A stretch of 64,000 bases of DNA from Sphingobium sp. JS3065 (GCF_026427355.1 NZ_CP102664.1:1-64000); one strand, 5' to 3'. Counted from the first letter of the stretch, positions 24,174-32,788 are shown. Notes: generated by a model not told the origin, from the letters alone. Translations and numbers: made by a program.

Positions 24174-25783
24174 GCGAACAGGCCGTGGATATACCAGCCC
24201 GGATGCACCGCCTCGGTCCCGTACAGGCCGTGACGGAAAATCCAGTAGCGCCGTCCCCGCGCATCCTCGACCCGGTAATAGTCCCGCGTCAGGCCCACGC
24301 TTTCGCCCGCCAGCGCGCCGTCCCTGGCCGTCCACCATTCGGGCGCGATGCGTTCGGGGCCTTCATAGCGCGTCACCTCATGCAAGGCGCGCCGCCAGCG
24401 GAAGCGGTGCGGCGGGCCGTCGGGCACCTGCGCCACCACATCGATCGGCTGGGGCGGGTCGAACAGGTGGAGCGGACGCAGGGGCGGATCGCCCGCCTCC
24501 TGCCGTTGCGGCCAGCTTGCCGGAACGCGGCTTTCCACGGCGGGCAGGGCAAGCTGGGCCTGTTCGGGAATATGGCTGTCGCGCGGTTCCAGCCGCTGGA
24601 TGCGCGCCCGCCCCGCCCGGACTGACAGCCGGTCGACCAGCGCGGCGACGCTTTCCCGGCTGCGCGCCTCGCCCCCCTCCAGCGCCAATTGAGTGGGGGC
24701 CATCGGTTCGGTCTGCGGCACGGCGAGGCGCAGCATGTCGAAGCCGAAACCGGGGTCGAGCGGGTCGGACAGCGCATCGATCCGTTCCCGCACCAGCCGC
24801 ATGATGGCGGGCGCATCCCGCACCGGCAGGCTGGTTTCGACGCGCAGCGGAAAGGCGAGGCCGTCGCTGCGGAAGAACAGCGCCTCGAACCGGCGTCCGC
24901 CCTGGCCCCGTTCGCTCAGCCGCTCGCCCGCTTCGGCCGCCATCTCCTCCAGCACCTTCAGGGCAAAGGCGGTGCTGCCCATCGGTTCGGCGAAACGCCG
25001 CTCGATCCGGATGGCCGGGCGCGGCCGTCGCGGCGCGAGCGGCCGCCGCCCCAGCCCCAGCAGGCCGTGCAGCGCATCCACCGCATCCTCGCCGAAGCGC
25101 GCCGCCAGCGCCGACGCGGGCCGCGCCGCCAGATCGCCCACCGTGCGCAGGCCCGCCCGGCGCAGCGCCACCGCGCTTTCCTCCTCCAGCCGCAGCGCCT
25201 CGACCGGCAGGCGGCGCAGCGCCGCATCCTCGTCCGCCGCCGCGCCCACGGGAAAGCGGCAAAGCGCATGCGCGCCCTCCGCCGTCCCGGCCAGGGCATG
25301 GCGCACCCGCATGCCATGCCGCTCCAGCCGGTCCGTCGCCTCCCGCGCCAGCATCTCCTCCCCATTCCAGAGATGCGCGCAGCCGCTGATGTCGAGCATC
25401 AGGCCGAAGGGCGGGTCGAGCGCGGCGATCGGCGTATAGCGCGCGCAGCCGTCGCACAGCCGCTCCAGCCAGTCCTGGTCGCCATGGGGGTCGGCATCGA
25501 ACAGCCGCAGGTCCGGTTCCCGCGCGCGGGCGTCGGCCAGCGTCATGCCGGGCGTCAGGCCCAGCGCCAGCGCGTCGGCATCCAGCGTCGCCAGCCGCAT
25601 CGCCCCGCGCACCTGTTCCACGACGACCGCCGGTCCTTCGCCCCGCGCCGCCCAGAGGTCAGGCCGCGCGATCCGCAGCCGGTCGATCGGCAGAAAGGGA
25701 AACCACAGCGCCAGATAACGGCGATTGGCGATCCCTTCCTCCGCCGCCCCTCCTGTCCCTTTGCCCAAGGTCATGGCGTTCAT
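24170..25783 (-). CDS. imuB: ImuB, Y-family polymerase-like mutasome subunit
   Basis: ImuB resembles Y-family polymerases but lacks their catalytic acidic residues; in other bacteria it bridges DnaE2 and the beta clamp. From the ATG at 25783 it has 537 residues. The conserved N terminus NRRYLALWFPFLPIDRL begins about 20 residues in. A helix-hairpin-helix region (RRAGLRTVGDLAARPASAL) and a little-finger region follow. The C terminus carries RYEGPERIAPEWW and RDYYRVEDARGRRYWIFR, typical of ImuB. Possible ATGs also lie at 25822, 25792 and 25774; I prefer 25783 for its GGAG at nine bases. It overlaps the end of imuA by about 125 bases in another frame. Confidence 0.92.
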   Translation of the reverse strand: MNAMTLGKGTGGAAEEGIANRRYLALWFPFLPIDRLRIARPDLWAARGEGPAVVVEQVRGAMRLATLDADALALGLTPGMTLADARAREPDLRLFDADPHGDQDWLERLCDGCARYTPIAALDPPFGLMLDISGCAHLWNGEEMLAREATDRLERHGMRVRHALAGTAEGAHALCRFPVGAAADEDAALRRLPVEALRLEEESAVALRRAGLRTVGDLAARPASALAARFGEDAVDALHGLLGLGRRPLAPRRPRPAIRIERRFAEPMGSTAFALKVLEEMAAEAGERLSERGQGGRRFEALFFRSDGLAFPLRVETSLPVRDAPAIMRLVRERIDALSDPLDPGFGFDMLRLAVPQTEPMAPTQLALEGGEARSRESVAALVDRLSVRAGRARIQRLEPRDSHIPEQAQLALPAVESRVPASWPQRQEAGDPPLRPLHLFDPPQPIDVVAQVPDGPPHRFRWRRALHEVTRYEGPERIAPEWWTARDGALAGESVGLTRDYYRVEDARGRRYWIFRHGLYGTEAVHPGWYIHGLFA

Positions 25784-26501
25784 CCCGACCATCTCCACTT
25801 TCTTCAAACATGCCCCGGCCATTGTCCCACACCAGCCGCCAGTTCAGCCCGTCCCGTCCCGCCCGCCGCCGCAGCAAATGGAGGTCGAAGGCGCTCATGC
25901 CCGGTCCATTGCCCGGCAAGGGCGGGGAGGGCGCCGCCGCCACCCGCCAGCGCGTGTCCGCCGCGCTGGGCGCAGGGTCGCCGCCCACCCGCAGCATGAA
26001 AGCCGTCACCCCCGACGCTTCGGCCGCCAGCGCCAGACGCCGGCTGGCCGTCAGGTCCAGCAAGGGCGCCCGGCCCCGCAACTCCACCGCCAGCGCACCC
26101 AGGGCTGGACAGCGCAACGCATCCACCGCCGCGCGCAGCAGCATGGCGTCATCCGCCATGACGCCGACCACCAGCCGTTCGGGATCGACGCCCAGGGCCG
26201 CAAGGCCGGGACCATAGGGCAGGCCGCCCGCCCGTCCCGCCGCCGCCGTCCGCAGCCAGAGCAGGGGCGCTTCCCCCGCCGCCAGCCGCGCAAGGATCAG
26301 CCCCAGGCCCACGCCCGCTCCTTCCTCCTCCGCCGCGGCGAAAAATTCATGGACCCGGCCCCGCCCCAGGCCGCCGTCCAGGGCCGTATCCAGGGCGGCA
26401 TGACCCGTCCTCACCCGCGCATGGGGTTGGGGGGCTGGAGCGCCCTCCAGCGATGCGATATGCCTTTTCAGGGCAACGAGGGTCCCTACCGACTCAGTCA
26501 T
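25659..26501 (-). CDS. imuA: ImuA, RecA-like mutasome subunit
   Basis: First gene of the SOS mutasome cassette. ImuA is a RecA/SulA-like protein that works with ImuB and DnaE2. The 280-residue frame starts at the ATG at 26501, and a LexA box lies eight bases upstream. Recognisable parts are HAALDTALDGGLGRGRVHEFFA near residue 33 (family N terminus, Walker-like loop), GLGLILARLAAGEAPLLWL and the C-terminal NWRLVWDNGRGMFE. After that segment the frame continues for about 45 low-complexity, Arg- and Gly-rich residues that run over the start of imuB. That tail does not look conserved and may simply reflect loss of an earlier stop. Confidence 0.9.
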   Translation of the reverse strand: MTESVGTLVALKRHIASLEGAPAPQPHARVRTGHAALDTALDGGLGRGRVHEFFAAAEEEGAGVGLGLILARLAAGEAPLLWLRTAAAGRAGGLPYGPGLAALGVDPERLVVGVMADDAMLLRAAVDALRCPALGALAVELRGRAPLLDLTASRRLALAAEASGVTAFMLRVGGDPAPSAADTRWRVAAAPSPPLPGNGPGMSAFDLHLLRRRAGRDGLNWRLVWDNGRGMFEESGDGRDERHDLGQRDRRGGGGRDRQSPLSGAVVSLSADRPAADRAA

Positions 26502-26508
26502 GATATTT

Positions 26509-26523
26509 GTTCCTGATTTGTTC
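26509..26523 (-). promoter_or_regulatory. LexA (SOS) box controlling imuA-imuB-dnaE2
   Basis: GTTCCTGATTTGTTC is an exact match to the alphaproteobacterial LexA operator GTTC-N7-GTTC, here a direct repeat with a 7-base spacer. It lies eight bases upstream of the imuA start codon. LexA bound there would block transcription or initiation until RecA-driven cleavage after DNA damage. Confidence 0.88.
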
Positions 26524-26879
26524 TTTTCCTTCTTTCAAGAGTGGCTGTCAATCAGGCACTGGTCAGGCGTATGATCCGAATGGATTGCGCCTTCACCGCC
26601 GTAATCGCCGAAAGGAAAAGGAAATAACGGATCGTCAGGCTGCTGATGGTTGTCCATCGCCGACTGACGCAGCGCTTGCCGGACAGGATGGGGGAGGGGC
26701 CTTTTCTTCCCGCGCCTTCCTATATCCAAAGATATGGTCACGCAGTTACCCTGCCATTCAGGCGATCCTGTATGTACAAGCCGGCCTCGATTCTTTCAAA
26801 TCGCTGACAGACAAGTTCAGCATCATGACATCGCCCGAGTCTTAGAAGGGAAATATGAGGGGCTACCGGTCCCGTGAAA
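26524..26879. other. Gap between imuA and the RcnB-like gene
   Basis: About 350 bases between divergent genes. The part next to imuA carries its LexA box and presumably its promoter. The remainder has lower GC than its surroundings. Short open frames on both strands show no recognisable protein or binding site. I see no RNA gene here. Confidence 0.5.
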
Positions 26880-27722
26880 ATGAAGGCGAACGTCATGTTG
26901 AGGAAAATGATGCTGGCGGGGTTGATGACCGCGACGGTTCTGGGCGGGATCGCCCCGGCCTATGCCCAGCGGGGCGACGACAATGGCTGGCGCGGTCGCG
27001 GCGGCGAACGGTCGGGGCGGCCCGATGGCGGTCGCGGCGGCCAGGCGCAACCACCCGCGCCCATTGCCCAACCCACCCAGCCCCAGCCCCAGAACCAACC
27101 AGGATGGCGCGGCAACGATGCACGCCCCGCACAGCGCGGCCCGGCGACGGTGACTCGCTGGAACCGGGAAGAACAGCGTTTCCAGACCACCCAGCGCGGC
27201 GATGACCGGAACGACCGGCGTGGCGACAATCGTCCGGGATGGCAGGGCGACCGGCGCGACAATGACCGGCAGGATCGGGACAGGCGCGACAATGACAGGC
27301 GCGACAATGACCGGCGTTGGGACAATGATAACCGGCGCGGCGGCTGGAGCGGCAACAATTGGAACAACGGACGGCGCTTCGACGATCGAACCCGTTGGGA
27401 AGCACAGCGGCGGTGGGACAATAGCTGGCGCAACGACCGGCGCTATGACTGGCGAAGCTATCGTTCGCGCTATGGCGACCGCTACCGGATGGGGCGCTAT
27501 TATGCGCCGCGGGGATGGAGCTACGGCTATTCGCGGTTCAGCATCGGGATATTCCTGAACAGCCTGCTCTATTCGAACAGCTACTGGATCGCCGATCCCT
27601 ATTCCTACCGCCTGCCGCCCGCTTACGGCACGCTGCGCTGGGTCCGCTATTATGACGACGCGCTGCTGGTCGACATCCGCGACGGCTATGTGGTCGACGT
27701 GATCCACAATTTCTTCTGGTAA
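26880..27722 (+). CDS. RcnB-family exported protein with Arg/Asp-rich repeats
   Basis: Exported protein of about 280 residues. A signal peptide (hydrophobic LAGLMTATVLGGIAPAYAQ) is followed by a Gly/Arg/Pro/Gln-rich segment, then a charged low-complexity stretch built of RRDNDR-like units (about residues 120-160), then a Trp/Tyr/Arg-rich region. The C-terminal 60 residues match RcnB: YRLPPAYGTLRWVRYYDDALLVDI, ending VDVIHNFFW (given in parts). E. coli RcnB takes part in nickel and cobalt homeostasis; this longer relative need not do the same. Starts at GTG 26874 or ATG 26895 are also possible. A strong terminator follows. Confidence 0.85.
   Translation: MKANVMLRKMMLAGLMTATVLGGIAPAYAQRGDDNGWRGRGGERSGRPDGGRGGQAQPPAPIAQPTQPQPQNQPGWRGNDARPAQRGPATVTRWNREEQRFQTTQRGDDRNDRRGDNRPGWQGDRRDNDRQDRDRRDNDRRDNDRRWDNDNRRGGWSGNNWNNGRRFDDRTRWEAQRRWDNSWRNDRRYDWRSYRSRYGDRYRMGRYYAPRGWSYGYSRFSIGIFLNSLLYSNSYWIADPYSYRLPPAYGTLRWVRYYDDALLVDIRDGYVVDVIHNFFW
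27249..27336 (+). repeat. Degenerate 15-bp tandem repeat inside the RcnB-like gene
   Basis: Units close to GGCGCGACAATGACC recur at about 27253, 27283 and 27299, with decayed copies on both sides. They encode RRDND/RRDRD units in frame. The length is a multiple of three, so copy-number change would keep the reading frame. Confidence 0.7.
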
Positions 27723-27795
27723 TGCCGGAAGGCAGATCTCCTGAATGGCCTTCAGGAACCGGAAGCATCGTTCGCGATGCGGCCGCCAAAGACTG

Positions 27796-27826
27796 GACCC
27801 GGAGCGTCACGCTCCGGGCCCTTTTC
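27796..27826 (+). terminator. Rho-independent terminator of the RcnB-like gene
   Basis: Perfect 9-bp stem CCCGGAGCG / CGCTCCGGG (27798-27806 and 27810-27818) with a TCA loop, followed by CCCTTTTC. It is about 75 bases past the stop codon and before the prolyl-hydroxylase gene, so the two genes are separate units. Confidence 0.88.
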
Positions 27827-27864
27827 ATTTGCGTCAAAAGCCCGCGCGGTGGCATTGGGGCGGC

Positions 27865-28542
27865 ATGAACGAGTTTGTTGACGATGGCGGCGTCGCCTCG
27901 GTTGCCAGGGCGCGGATCGGCGATGCGGTGCGGGCGCGGCTGGACCGCAATCCGATGGTCAGCCGGATCGATACGCCGCAACTGGAAATCTATGGGCGGC
28001 AGGAGTTTCTGAGCGCGGAGGAATGCGCGGGGCTGCGCGACCTGATCGACGCGGGGGCGAAGCCATCCACCTTGTTCTCCGGCAGCGCCAATGCCGATTA
28101 CCGCACCAGCGCAAGCTGCAACCTCAGCCCCTGGGATCCGCTGGTGAGCGCGATCAGCGACCGGATCTGCGCGCTGACGGGCATCGCCGCCGAACAGGGC
28201 GAAACCCTGCAGGGGCAGCGCTACCAACCGGGACAGGAATATAAGCCGCATTGGGATTTTTTCCCGGTGACGGCCAATTACTGGCCGGCGATGCTGAAGA
28301 CAGGGGGCCAGCGAAGCTGGACGGCGATGATCTATCTCTCGCCGGTCGAGGCGGGCGGGGAAACGCATTTTCCGCATTGCGAATTCATGGTGCCCCCGGT
28401 CGAGGGCATGCTGCTGATGTGGAATAATATGGAGCGGGACGGATCGCCCAATCGCTCCAGCCTGCACGCCGCGCGCCCCGTCGAGCAGGGCGTCAAATAT
28501 GTCGTCACCAAATGGTTTCGTGAACGGCCCTGGCAGCCCTGA
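27865..28542 (+). CDS. Prolyl 4-hydroxylase-like 2-oxoglutarate/Fe(II) oxygenase
   Basis: Fe(II)- and 2-oxoglutarate-dependent dioxygenase of 225 residues, related to prolyl 4-hydroxylase alpha subunits. The iron triad is complete: HWD gives His129 and Asp131, and the distal His201 is in SSLHAARPV. Lys211 in GVKYVVTKWF is the 2-oxoglutarate-binding residue. Other family marks are FLSAEECAGLRDL near residue 50 and GGETHFP. I start at the ATG at 27865 (MNEFVDDGG); the frame is open upstream through the terminator of the previous gene. The protein or small-molecule substrate is unknown. It is convergent with rne across a bidirectional terminator. Confidence 0.9.
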   Translation: MNEFVDDGGVASVARARIGDAVRARLDRNPMVSRIDTPQLEIYGRQEFLSAEECAGLRDLIDAGAKPSTLFSGSANADYRTSASCNLSPWDPLVSAISDRICALTGIAAEQGETLQGQRYQPGQEYKPHWDFFPVTANYWPAMLKTGGQRSWTAMIYLSPVEAGGETHFPHCEFMVPPVEGMLLMWNNMERDGSPNRSSLHAARPVEQGVKYVVTKWFRERPWQP

Positions 28543-28602
28543 ATGACAGCCCTCGTGCCGTCGACATCGGTTTCCGCCAATTCCCGATTGCCGCCTGAAA
28601 CG

Positions 28603-28650
28603 AAAAAGCCGCCGTCTGACCGGTGAACCGGCAAGACGGCGGCGCTTTTC
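28603..28650. terminator. Bidirectional terminator between the prolyl hydroxylase gene and rne
   Basis: Perfect 9-bp stem GCCGCCGTC / GACGGCGGC (28608-28616 and 28635-28643). An A-run (28603-28607) lies on the left and a CTTTTC run on the right, so the hairpin can stop transcripts from both converging genes. Confidence 0.85.
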
Positions 28651-28665
28651 CTGATCCTGGCCTTG

Positions 28666-31314
28666 TTACTGACCGAAGGTGCGCTGCCACCAGCCACGGC
28701 GCGGGGAGCCGTCTTCACCTTCATCGGCCGCTTCGGCGCCATCATCCAGCGTGACCGCTTCGACGCTTTCGGACGCGGACGCTTCGACAGCCGGAACGGC
28801 CTCGACGGCGACGGCTTCCTCGACCACCACCGCATCGGCCTTTTTGCGGCGGGTCCGCTTGGGCTTGGCGGGAGCCTCCTCAGCGGCAGGCGCGGCTTCC
28901 TCAGCGACCGGCTCCACCGCTTCGACTTCGCTCGTAACGGCCTTCTTGCGGCGGGTCCGCTTGGGCTTGGCAGGGGCTTCTTCCGCCGACGGCGCTTCCG
29001 GCGCGGCTTCGGCCACCACTTCCGTCACAGCCTCCACCGCTTCGACGGCGGGAGCGGCGGCTTCCTTGGCCTTGCGCGCTCGCGGGCGGCGGCGGGTCTT
29101 GGGCGCTTCCTCCTCGGCGGGCGCTTCGGGGGCCGCTTCCACCACCGGCTCAGGCGCACCCGCCTCGGCTTCGATCGCTTCCTCGTTCGCGGCGGAGCCT
29201 TCGCTCACGGCCTCTTCACCAGCCTCGCGGCGGCGGCGGCCACCCCGGCGGCCGCGACGGCCCCGGCGACGGCCTTCGCCTTCACCCTCGTCGGCGGCCT
29301 CGACCGGCGCAGCCTCGGCTTCACCTTCGGCCTCCTCTCCGGAAGCATCCGGATCTTCGACGGCTTCGCCCTCGGCCGCAGCCTGATGCTCGTCGCGCTG
29401 GCCGCCCCGACGGCGACGGCGACGGCGGCGACGGCGGCCGCCTTCACGGTCCTCGCCACGCTCGCCACGCTCTTCATGCGCGGTTTCGACCTCTTCGACT
29501 TCTTCCTCGTCCAGTTCCTCGACGATATCGAGATCGTCTTCTTCCTCGACGATCGGCGTATAGTCGACCACACGCTCCGGACGCGGCCCGCTGGCCTCGA
29601 CCGACATGCGCGCACCCTCTATCTCGCCGTCGGGCAGGATCGCGATCCGCACGCCATAGCGCTGCTCGATCTCGTCCAGTTCGTGGCGCTTGTTGTTGAG
29701 CACGTAGAAGGCCGCTTCCTGGCTCGCCCGCAGCGTGATCAGGCTGCCGCGCCCACGCGCCGCTTCCTCTTCCAGCATGCGCAGCGCGCCCAGGCCCGCC
29801 GACGAAGCGGTACGCACCAACCCGGTGCCCTCGCAATGCGGGCACTGGCGGGTCGACGCTTCCAGAACGCCGGTACGCAGCCGCTGACGGCTCATCTCCA
29901 TCAGGCCGAAGCCCGAAATCCGGCCGACCTGGATGCGGGCGCGATCGTCCTTCAACGCCTCCTTCATCGCCTTCTCGACCTTGCGGATGTTGGAGTTCAT
30001 CTCCATGTCGATGAAGTCTATGACGACCAGGCCCGCCATGTCGCGCAGGCGCAACTGGCGCGCAATCTCCCGCGCCGCTTCCAGATTGGTGGCCACGGCG
30101 GTCTGCTCGATGCCATGTTCACGGGTCGAGCGGCCGGAGTTGATGTCGATCGACACCAAGGCTTCGGTCGGGTTGATCACCAGATAGCCGCCGGACTTCA
30201 ACTGCACGACGGGATTGTACATCGCCGCGAGCTGATCCTCCACGCTGGCGCGCTGGAACAGCGACACCGCGTCGGCATATTGCTTCACCCGGCGCGCATG
30301 GCTGGGCATCAGCAGCTTCATGAAGTCCTTGGCCGCCTTATAGCCATATTCGCCCTCGACGATGACTTCCTCGATATCCTTGTTGTAGATATCGCGGATC
30401 GCCCGCTTGATGAGGTCGCTGTCGTTGTGGATCAGCGCGGGGGCGTCCGATTTCAGCGTCTTTTCGCGAATTTCGTCCCACAGGCGCGCCAGATAGTCGA
30501 AGTCGCGCTTGATCTCCGGCTTGGTGCGCTGCAGCCCGGCGGTGCGGACGATGCAGCCCATGGTGGAGGGCAGCGCCATTTCCGCGATGATCGACTTCAA
30601 CCGCTTGCGGTCGGCGGCGTTGCTGATCTTGCGCGAAATCCCGCCGCCATGCGACGTGTTCGGCATCAGCACGCAGTAACGGCCCGCCAGCGACAGATAG
30701 GTGGTCAGCGCCGCGCCCTTGTTGCCGCGCTCTTCCTTGACGACCTGCACCAGCAGCACCTGGCGGCGCTTGATGACGTCCTGGATCTTGTAGCGGCGGC
30801 GCAGTGCCATGCGCTTGCGGCGCAACTCGTCGGCGGCCTCGTCGCCCTTGCCGCGACGGCCACGGCCCCTGCCGTTATCGCCGCCATTGCCGTTTTCGGC
30901 AGCCTCTTCGCCATGCTCCTCATCGTCATGATGATGGGTGGCCTCGACGACTTCCAGGCCGCCATCGCCCGCATCGGCATGATCGTCATCGTCATAATCG
31001 GCGCGCAGCGCGGCCTCTTCCTCGGCATGCTCGCGTTCTTCGCGCAGCAGTGCCTCGCGGTCCTCGCGGGGAATCTGATAATAGTCCGGGTGGATTTCGC
31101 TGAAAGCGAGGAAGCCGTGGCGGTTGCCGCCATAATCGACGAAGGCCGCCTGGAGCGAAGGCTCTACGCGCGTGACCTTGGCGAGATAGATATTGCCCTT
31201 GAGCTGCTTGTGCTCGGCCGATTCGAAGTCGAATTCCTCGATCCGGTTACCTTTGACGACCGCGACCCGGGTCTCTTCCCGGTGGCGCGCATCGATCAGC
31301 ATACGCATTGTCAT
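28666..31314 (-). CDS. rne: Ribonuclease E
   Basis: Essential endoribonuclease for mRNA decay and rRNA/tRNA maturation, and scaffold of the degradosome. The 882-residue protein starts MTMRMLIDARHREETRVAVV. The S1 RNA-binding domain is interrupted, after HPDYYQIPRED, by an acidic and Gly/Arg-rich insertion of about 90 residues, then resumes at IQDVIKRRQVLLVQVVKEE. The catalytic DNase I-like region contains VVIDFIDME with the metal-binding aspartate, and the Zn-link CPHCEGTG. The C-terminal third is disordered, with alternating Glu/Ala-rich and Arg-rich blocks including two copies of EEAPAKPKRTRRKKA. It ends GWWQRTFGQ, a tail common in alphaproteobacterial RNase E. Confidence 0.97.
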   Translation of the reverse strand: MTMRMLIDARHREETRVAVVKGNRIEEFDFESAEHKQLKGNIYLAKVTRVEPSLQAAFVDYGGNRHGFLAFSEIHPDYYQIPREDREALLREEREHAEEEAALRADYDDDDHADAGDGGLEVVEATHHHDDEEHGEEAAENGNGGDNGRGRGRRGKGDEAADELRRKRMALRRRYKIQDVIKRRQVLLVQVVKEERGNKGAALTTYLSLAGRYCVLMPNTSHGGGISRKISNAADRKRLKSIIAEMALPSTMGCIVRTAGLQRTKPEIKRDFDYLARLWDEIREKTLKSDAPALIHNDSDLIKRAIRDIYNKDIEEVIVEGEYGYKAAKDFMKLLMPSHARRVKQYADAVSLFQRASVEDQLAAMYNPVVQLKSGGYLVINPTEALVSIDINSGRSTREHGIEQTAVATNLEAAREIARQLRLRDMAGLVVIDFIDMEMNSNIRKVEKAMKEALKDDRARIQVGRISGFGLMEMSRQRLRTGVLEASTRQCPHCEGTGLVRTASSAGLGALRMLEEEAARGRGSLITLRASQEAAFYVLNNKRHELDEIEQRYGVRIAILPDGEIEGARMSVEASGPRPERVVDYTPIVEEEDDLDIVEELDEEEVEEVETAHEERGERGEDREGGRRRRRRRRRRGGQRDEHQAAAEGEAVEDPDASGEEAEGEAEAAPVEAADEGEGEGRRRGRRGRRGGRRRREAGEEAVSEGSAANEEAIEAEAGAPEPVVEAAPEAPAEEEAPKTRRRPRARKAKEAAAPAVEAVEAVTEVVAEAAPEAPSAEEAPAKPKRTRRKKAVTSEVEAVEPVAEEAAPAAEEAPAKPKRTRRKKADAVVVEEAVAVEAVPAVEASASESVEAVTLDDGAEAADEGEDGSPRRGWWQRTFGQ

Positions 31315-31819
31315 TTATTGTTCTCCGGCGGTGGCGGCCAGCGGCGCTGGGCCGGGCTGCCACGCGATAGTAAAGGGACGGCGCGAGTTGCTGCATCGTC
31401 CGGTTTTGAAGGAAAAATTGCGTGTCTGCTGCCGGGGCAGGGCCGGACCATGTGCCGGACACCACCAACCACGCCGCTTCGCCCGGAACCGGGGTCAGCG
31501 TGGATTGGAAATCATGCCTCATGCAGCGTCAACCTGTTCGTACATCCGTGCCGGGCGTTGCCGCCCGCCGATGCCATCGTGATTATCCCCGAAAGGACTG
31601 CCGCCCAATATGGCGCGCCTTTCAGGAATGTGAATGGTTAGCAGTCAAAATGCCAGGGAGCAACGGCCCCTCGAAATATTGTTTCGCGGCCTATGCTTCC
31701 GGCGGAACTTCACTCGGCGGTCTACCGCAATCATGGTGAAGATAAGGTTAACCTTGCCGTTTCGACCGACGAAGGGCCGCTATGCTTTCATGCCGTGGGC
31801 AGGGGCGGCGGCAGGCGGC
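31315..31819. other. Long gap between rne and the amidase gene
   Basis: About 505 bases between divergent genes, the longest gap in the window. It must hold the rne promoter and probably a long rne leader, since rne is autoregulated through its 5' untranslated region in enterobacteria. I cannot place a convincing promoter, a conserved hairpin or a riboswitch. The amidase frame stays open through 31634-31819, so its real start may lie further upstream than I chose. Confidence 0.5.
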
Positions 31820-32788
31820 ATGAAATTGGGCTGGACGGCCATGGGCGGCGCGTTGCACAAGCGGCGCATGTTCCACGGCCTTGCGCTCGCAAGCATGCTC
31901 TTTTCCGGCGCGCCGCCTTCCGCCGCCATGCTGGACGGCGACCGGTCCGGCATGCGTTTCGACGCGCCCGCGCATATGGCGCCGCGCCCCGCCAAACGCC
32001 TCCACAGCATCACCGTGCCGATCCCGCCGGTGGCGCGCGGCCTGTCGCTGCCGCTGGTGGAAGGGCCGCGCGACGCCTCCCGCCCGCTGGTGGTGATCGA
32101 CGCCGGTCATGGCGGCCACGATCCGGGGGCGGTCAACCGTGAAAATGGAGAGCGGGAGAAGGACGTGACGCTCGCCATAGCGCGGGCGGTCCGCGACCGG
32201 CTGGTGAAGTCGGGCCGCGTCCGGGTCGCGCTGACCCGCGATGCCGACCGCTTCCTGGTGCTCCAGGAACGCTATAGCGTCGCCCGCAAGCTGAACGCGG
32301 ACCTGTTCATTTCCATCCACGCCGATTCGGCGGACAATGACATGGCGCGGGGCGCGACCGTCTATACCCTGTCCGAAACCGCCTCCGACCGCGAAGCCGC
32401 CCGCCTCGCCGCCCGCGAGAACAAGGCCGACGTGCTGAACGGCGTCAATCTCGGCGGGCAATCGAGCGACGTCTCCTCGATCCTGATCGACCTGACGCAG
32501 CGGGAATCGATGAATATTTCGGTCGGTTTCGCCCGGCTGCTCCAGCGTGAGGCCGCGCCCTATGTCCCGTTCCGCGGCGCGGCGCACCGCTTCGCCTCGT
32601 TGATGGTGCTGAAGGCGCCGGACACGCCGTCCGTGCTGTTCGAAACCGGCTATATCTCCAACAGCGCCGACGCGGCGTTCCTGGCGTCGAAGGAGGGGCA
32701 GGCGAACATCGCCAGGGGCGTCGCCCGCGCCATCGAAGTGCATTTCGCCCGCAAACGGGCGTTGGATGATGGCGGGACGGGCGGCTAG
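31820..32788 (+). CDS. N-acetylmuramoyl-L-alanine amidase (amidase_3)
   Basis: Zinc amidase that cuts the bond between MurNAc and the stem peptide, as in cell separation. From the ATG at 31820 it has 322 residues: a basic start, a signal-like hydrophobic stretch (MFHGLALASMLFSGAPPSAA), a linker, then the amidase_3 domain beginning PLVVIDAGHGGHDPGA. Zinc and catalytic residues are visible: His in DAGHGG, Glu in the NGEREKDV segment, His in ISIHADS, and Glu in LFETGYISN. No AMIN or LysM domain is present. Alternative starts lie at 31733 and 31841. PBP1A follows on the same strand within 100 bases, a frequent alphaproteobacterial pairing. Confidence 0.92.
   Translation: MKLGWTAMGGALHKRRMFHGLALASMLFSGAPPSAAMLDGDRSGMRFDAPAHMAPRPAKRLHSITVPIPPVARGLSLPLVEGPRDASRPLVVIDAGHGGHDPGAVNRENGEREKDVTLAIARAVRDRLVKSGRVRVALTRDADRFLVLQERYSVARKLNADLFISIHADSADNDMARGATVYTLSETASDREAARLAARENKADVLNGVNLGGQSSDVSSILIDLTQRESMNISVGFARLLQREAAPYVPFRGAAHRFASLMVLKAPDTPSVLFETGYISNSADAAFLASKEGQANIARGVARAIEVHFARKRALDDGGTGG

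Noticed and set aside
26535..26845. Overlapping short frames in the imuA-RcnB gap
   Set aside because: No binding sites, no conserved motif, and composition unlike neighbouring genes.
27249..27336. Possible CRISPR-like array
   Set aside because: Units are about 15 bases, adjoining, without spacers, and in frame with the RcnB-like protein.
31247..31522. Small minus-strand frame over the rne start
   Set aside because: It overlaps the rne coding start in another frame, has no binding site and no recognisable sequence.
28663..31641. Nearly 1000-codon open frame opposite rne
   Set aside because: Antisense to a clear RNase E; the composition is low-complexity and no motif is recognised.
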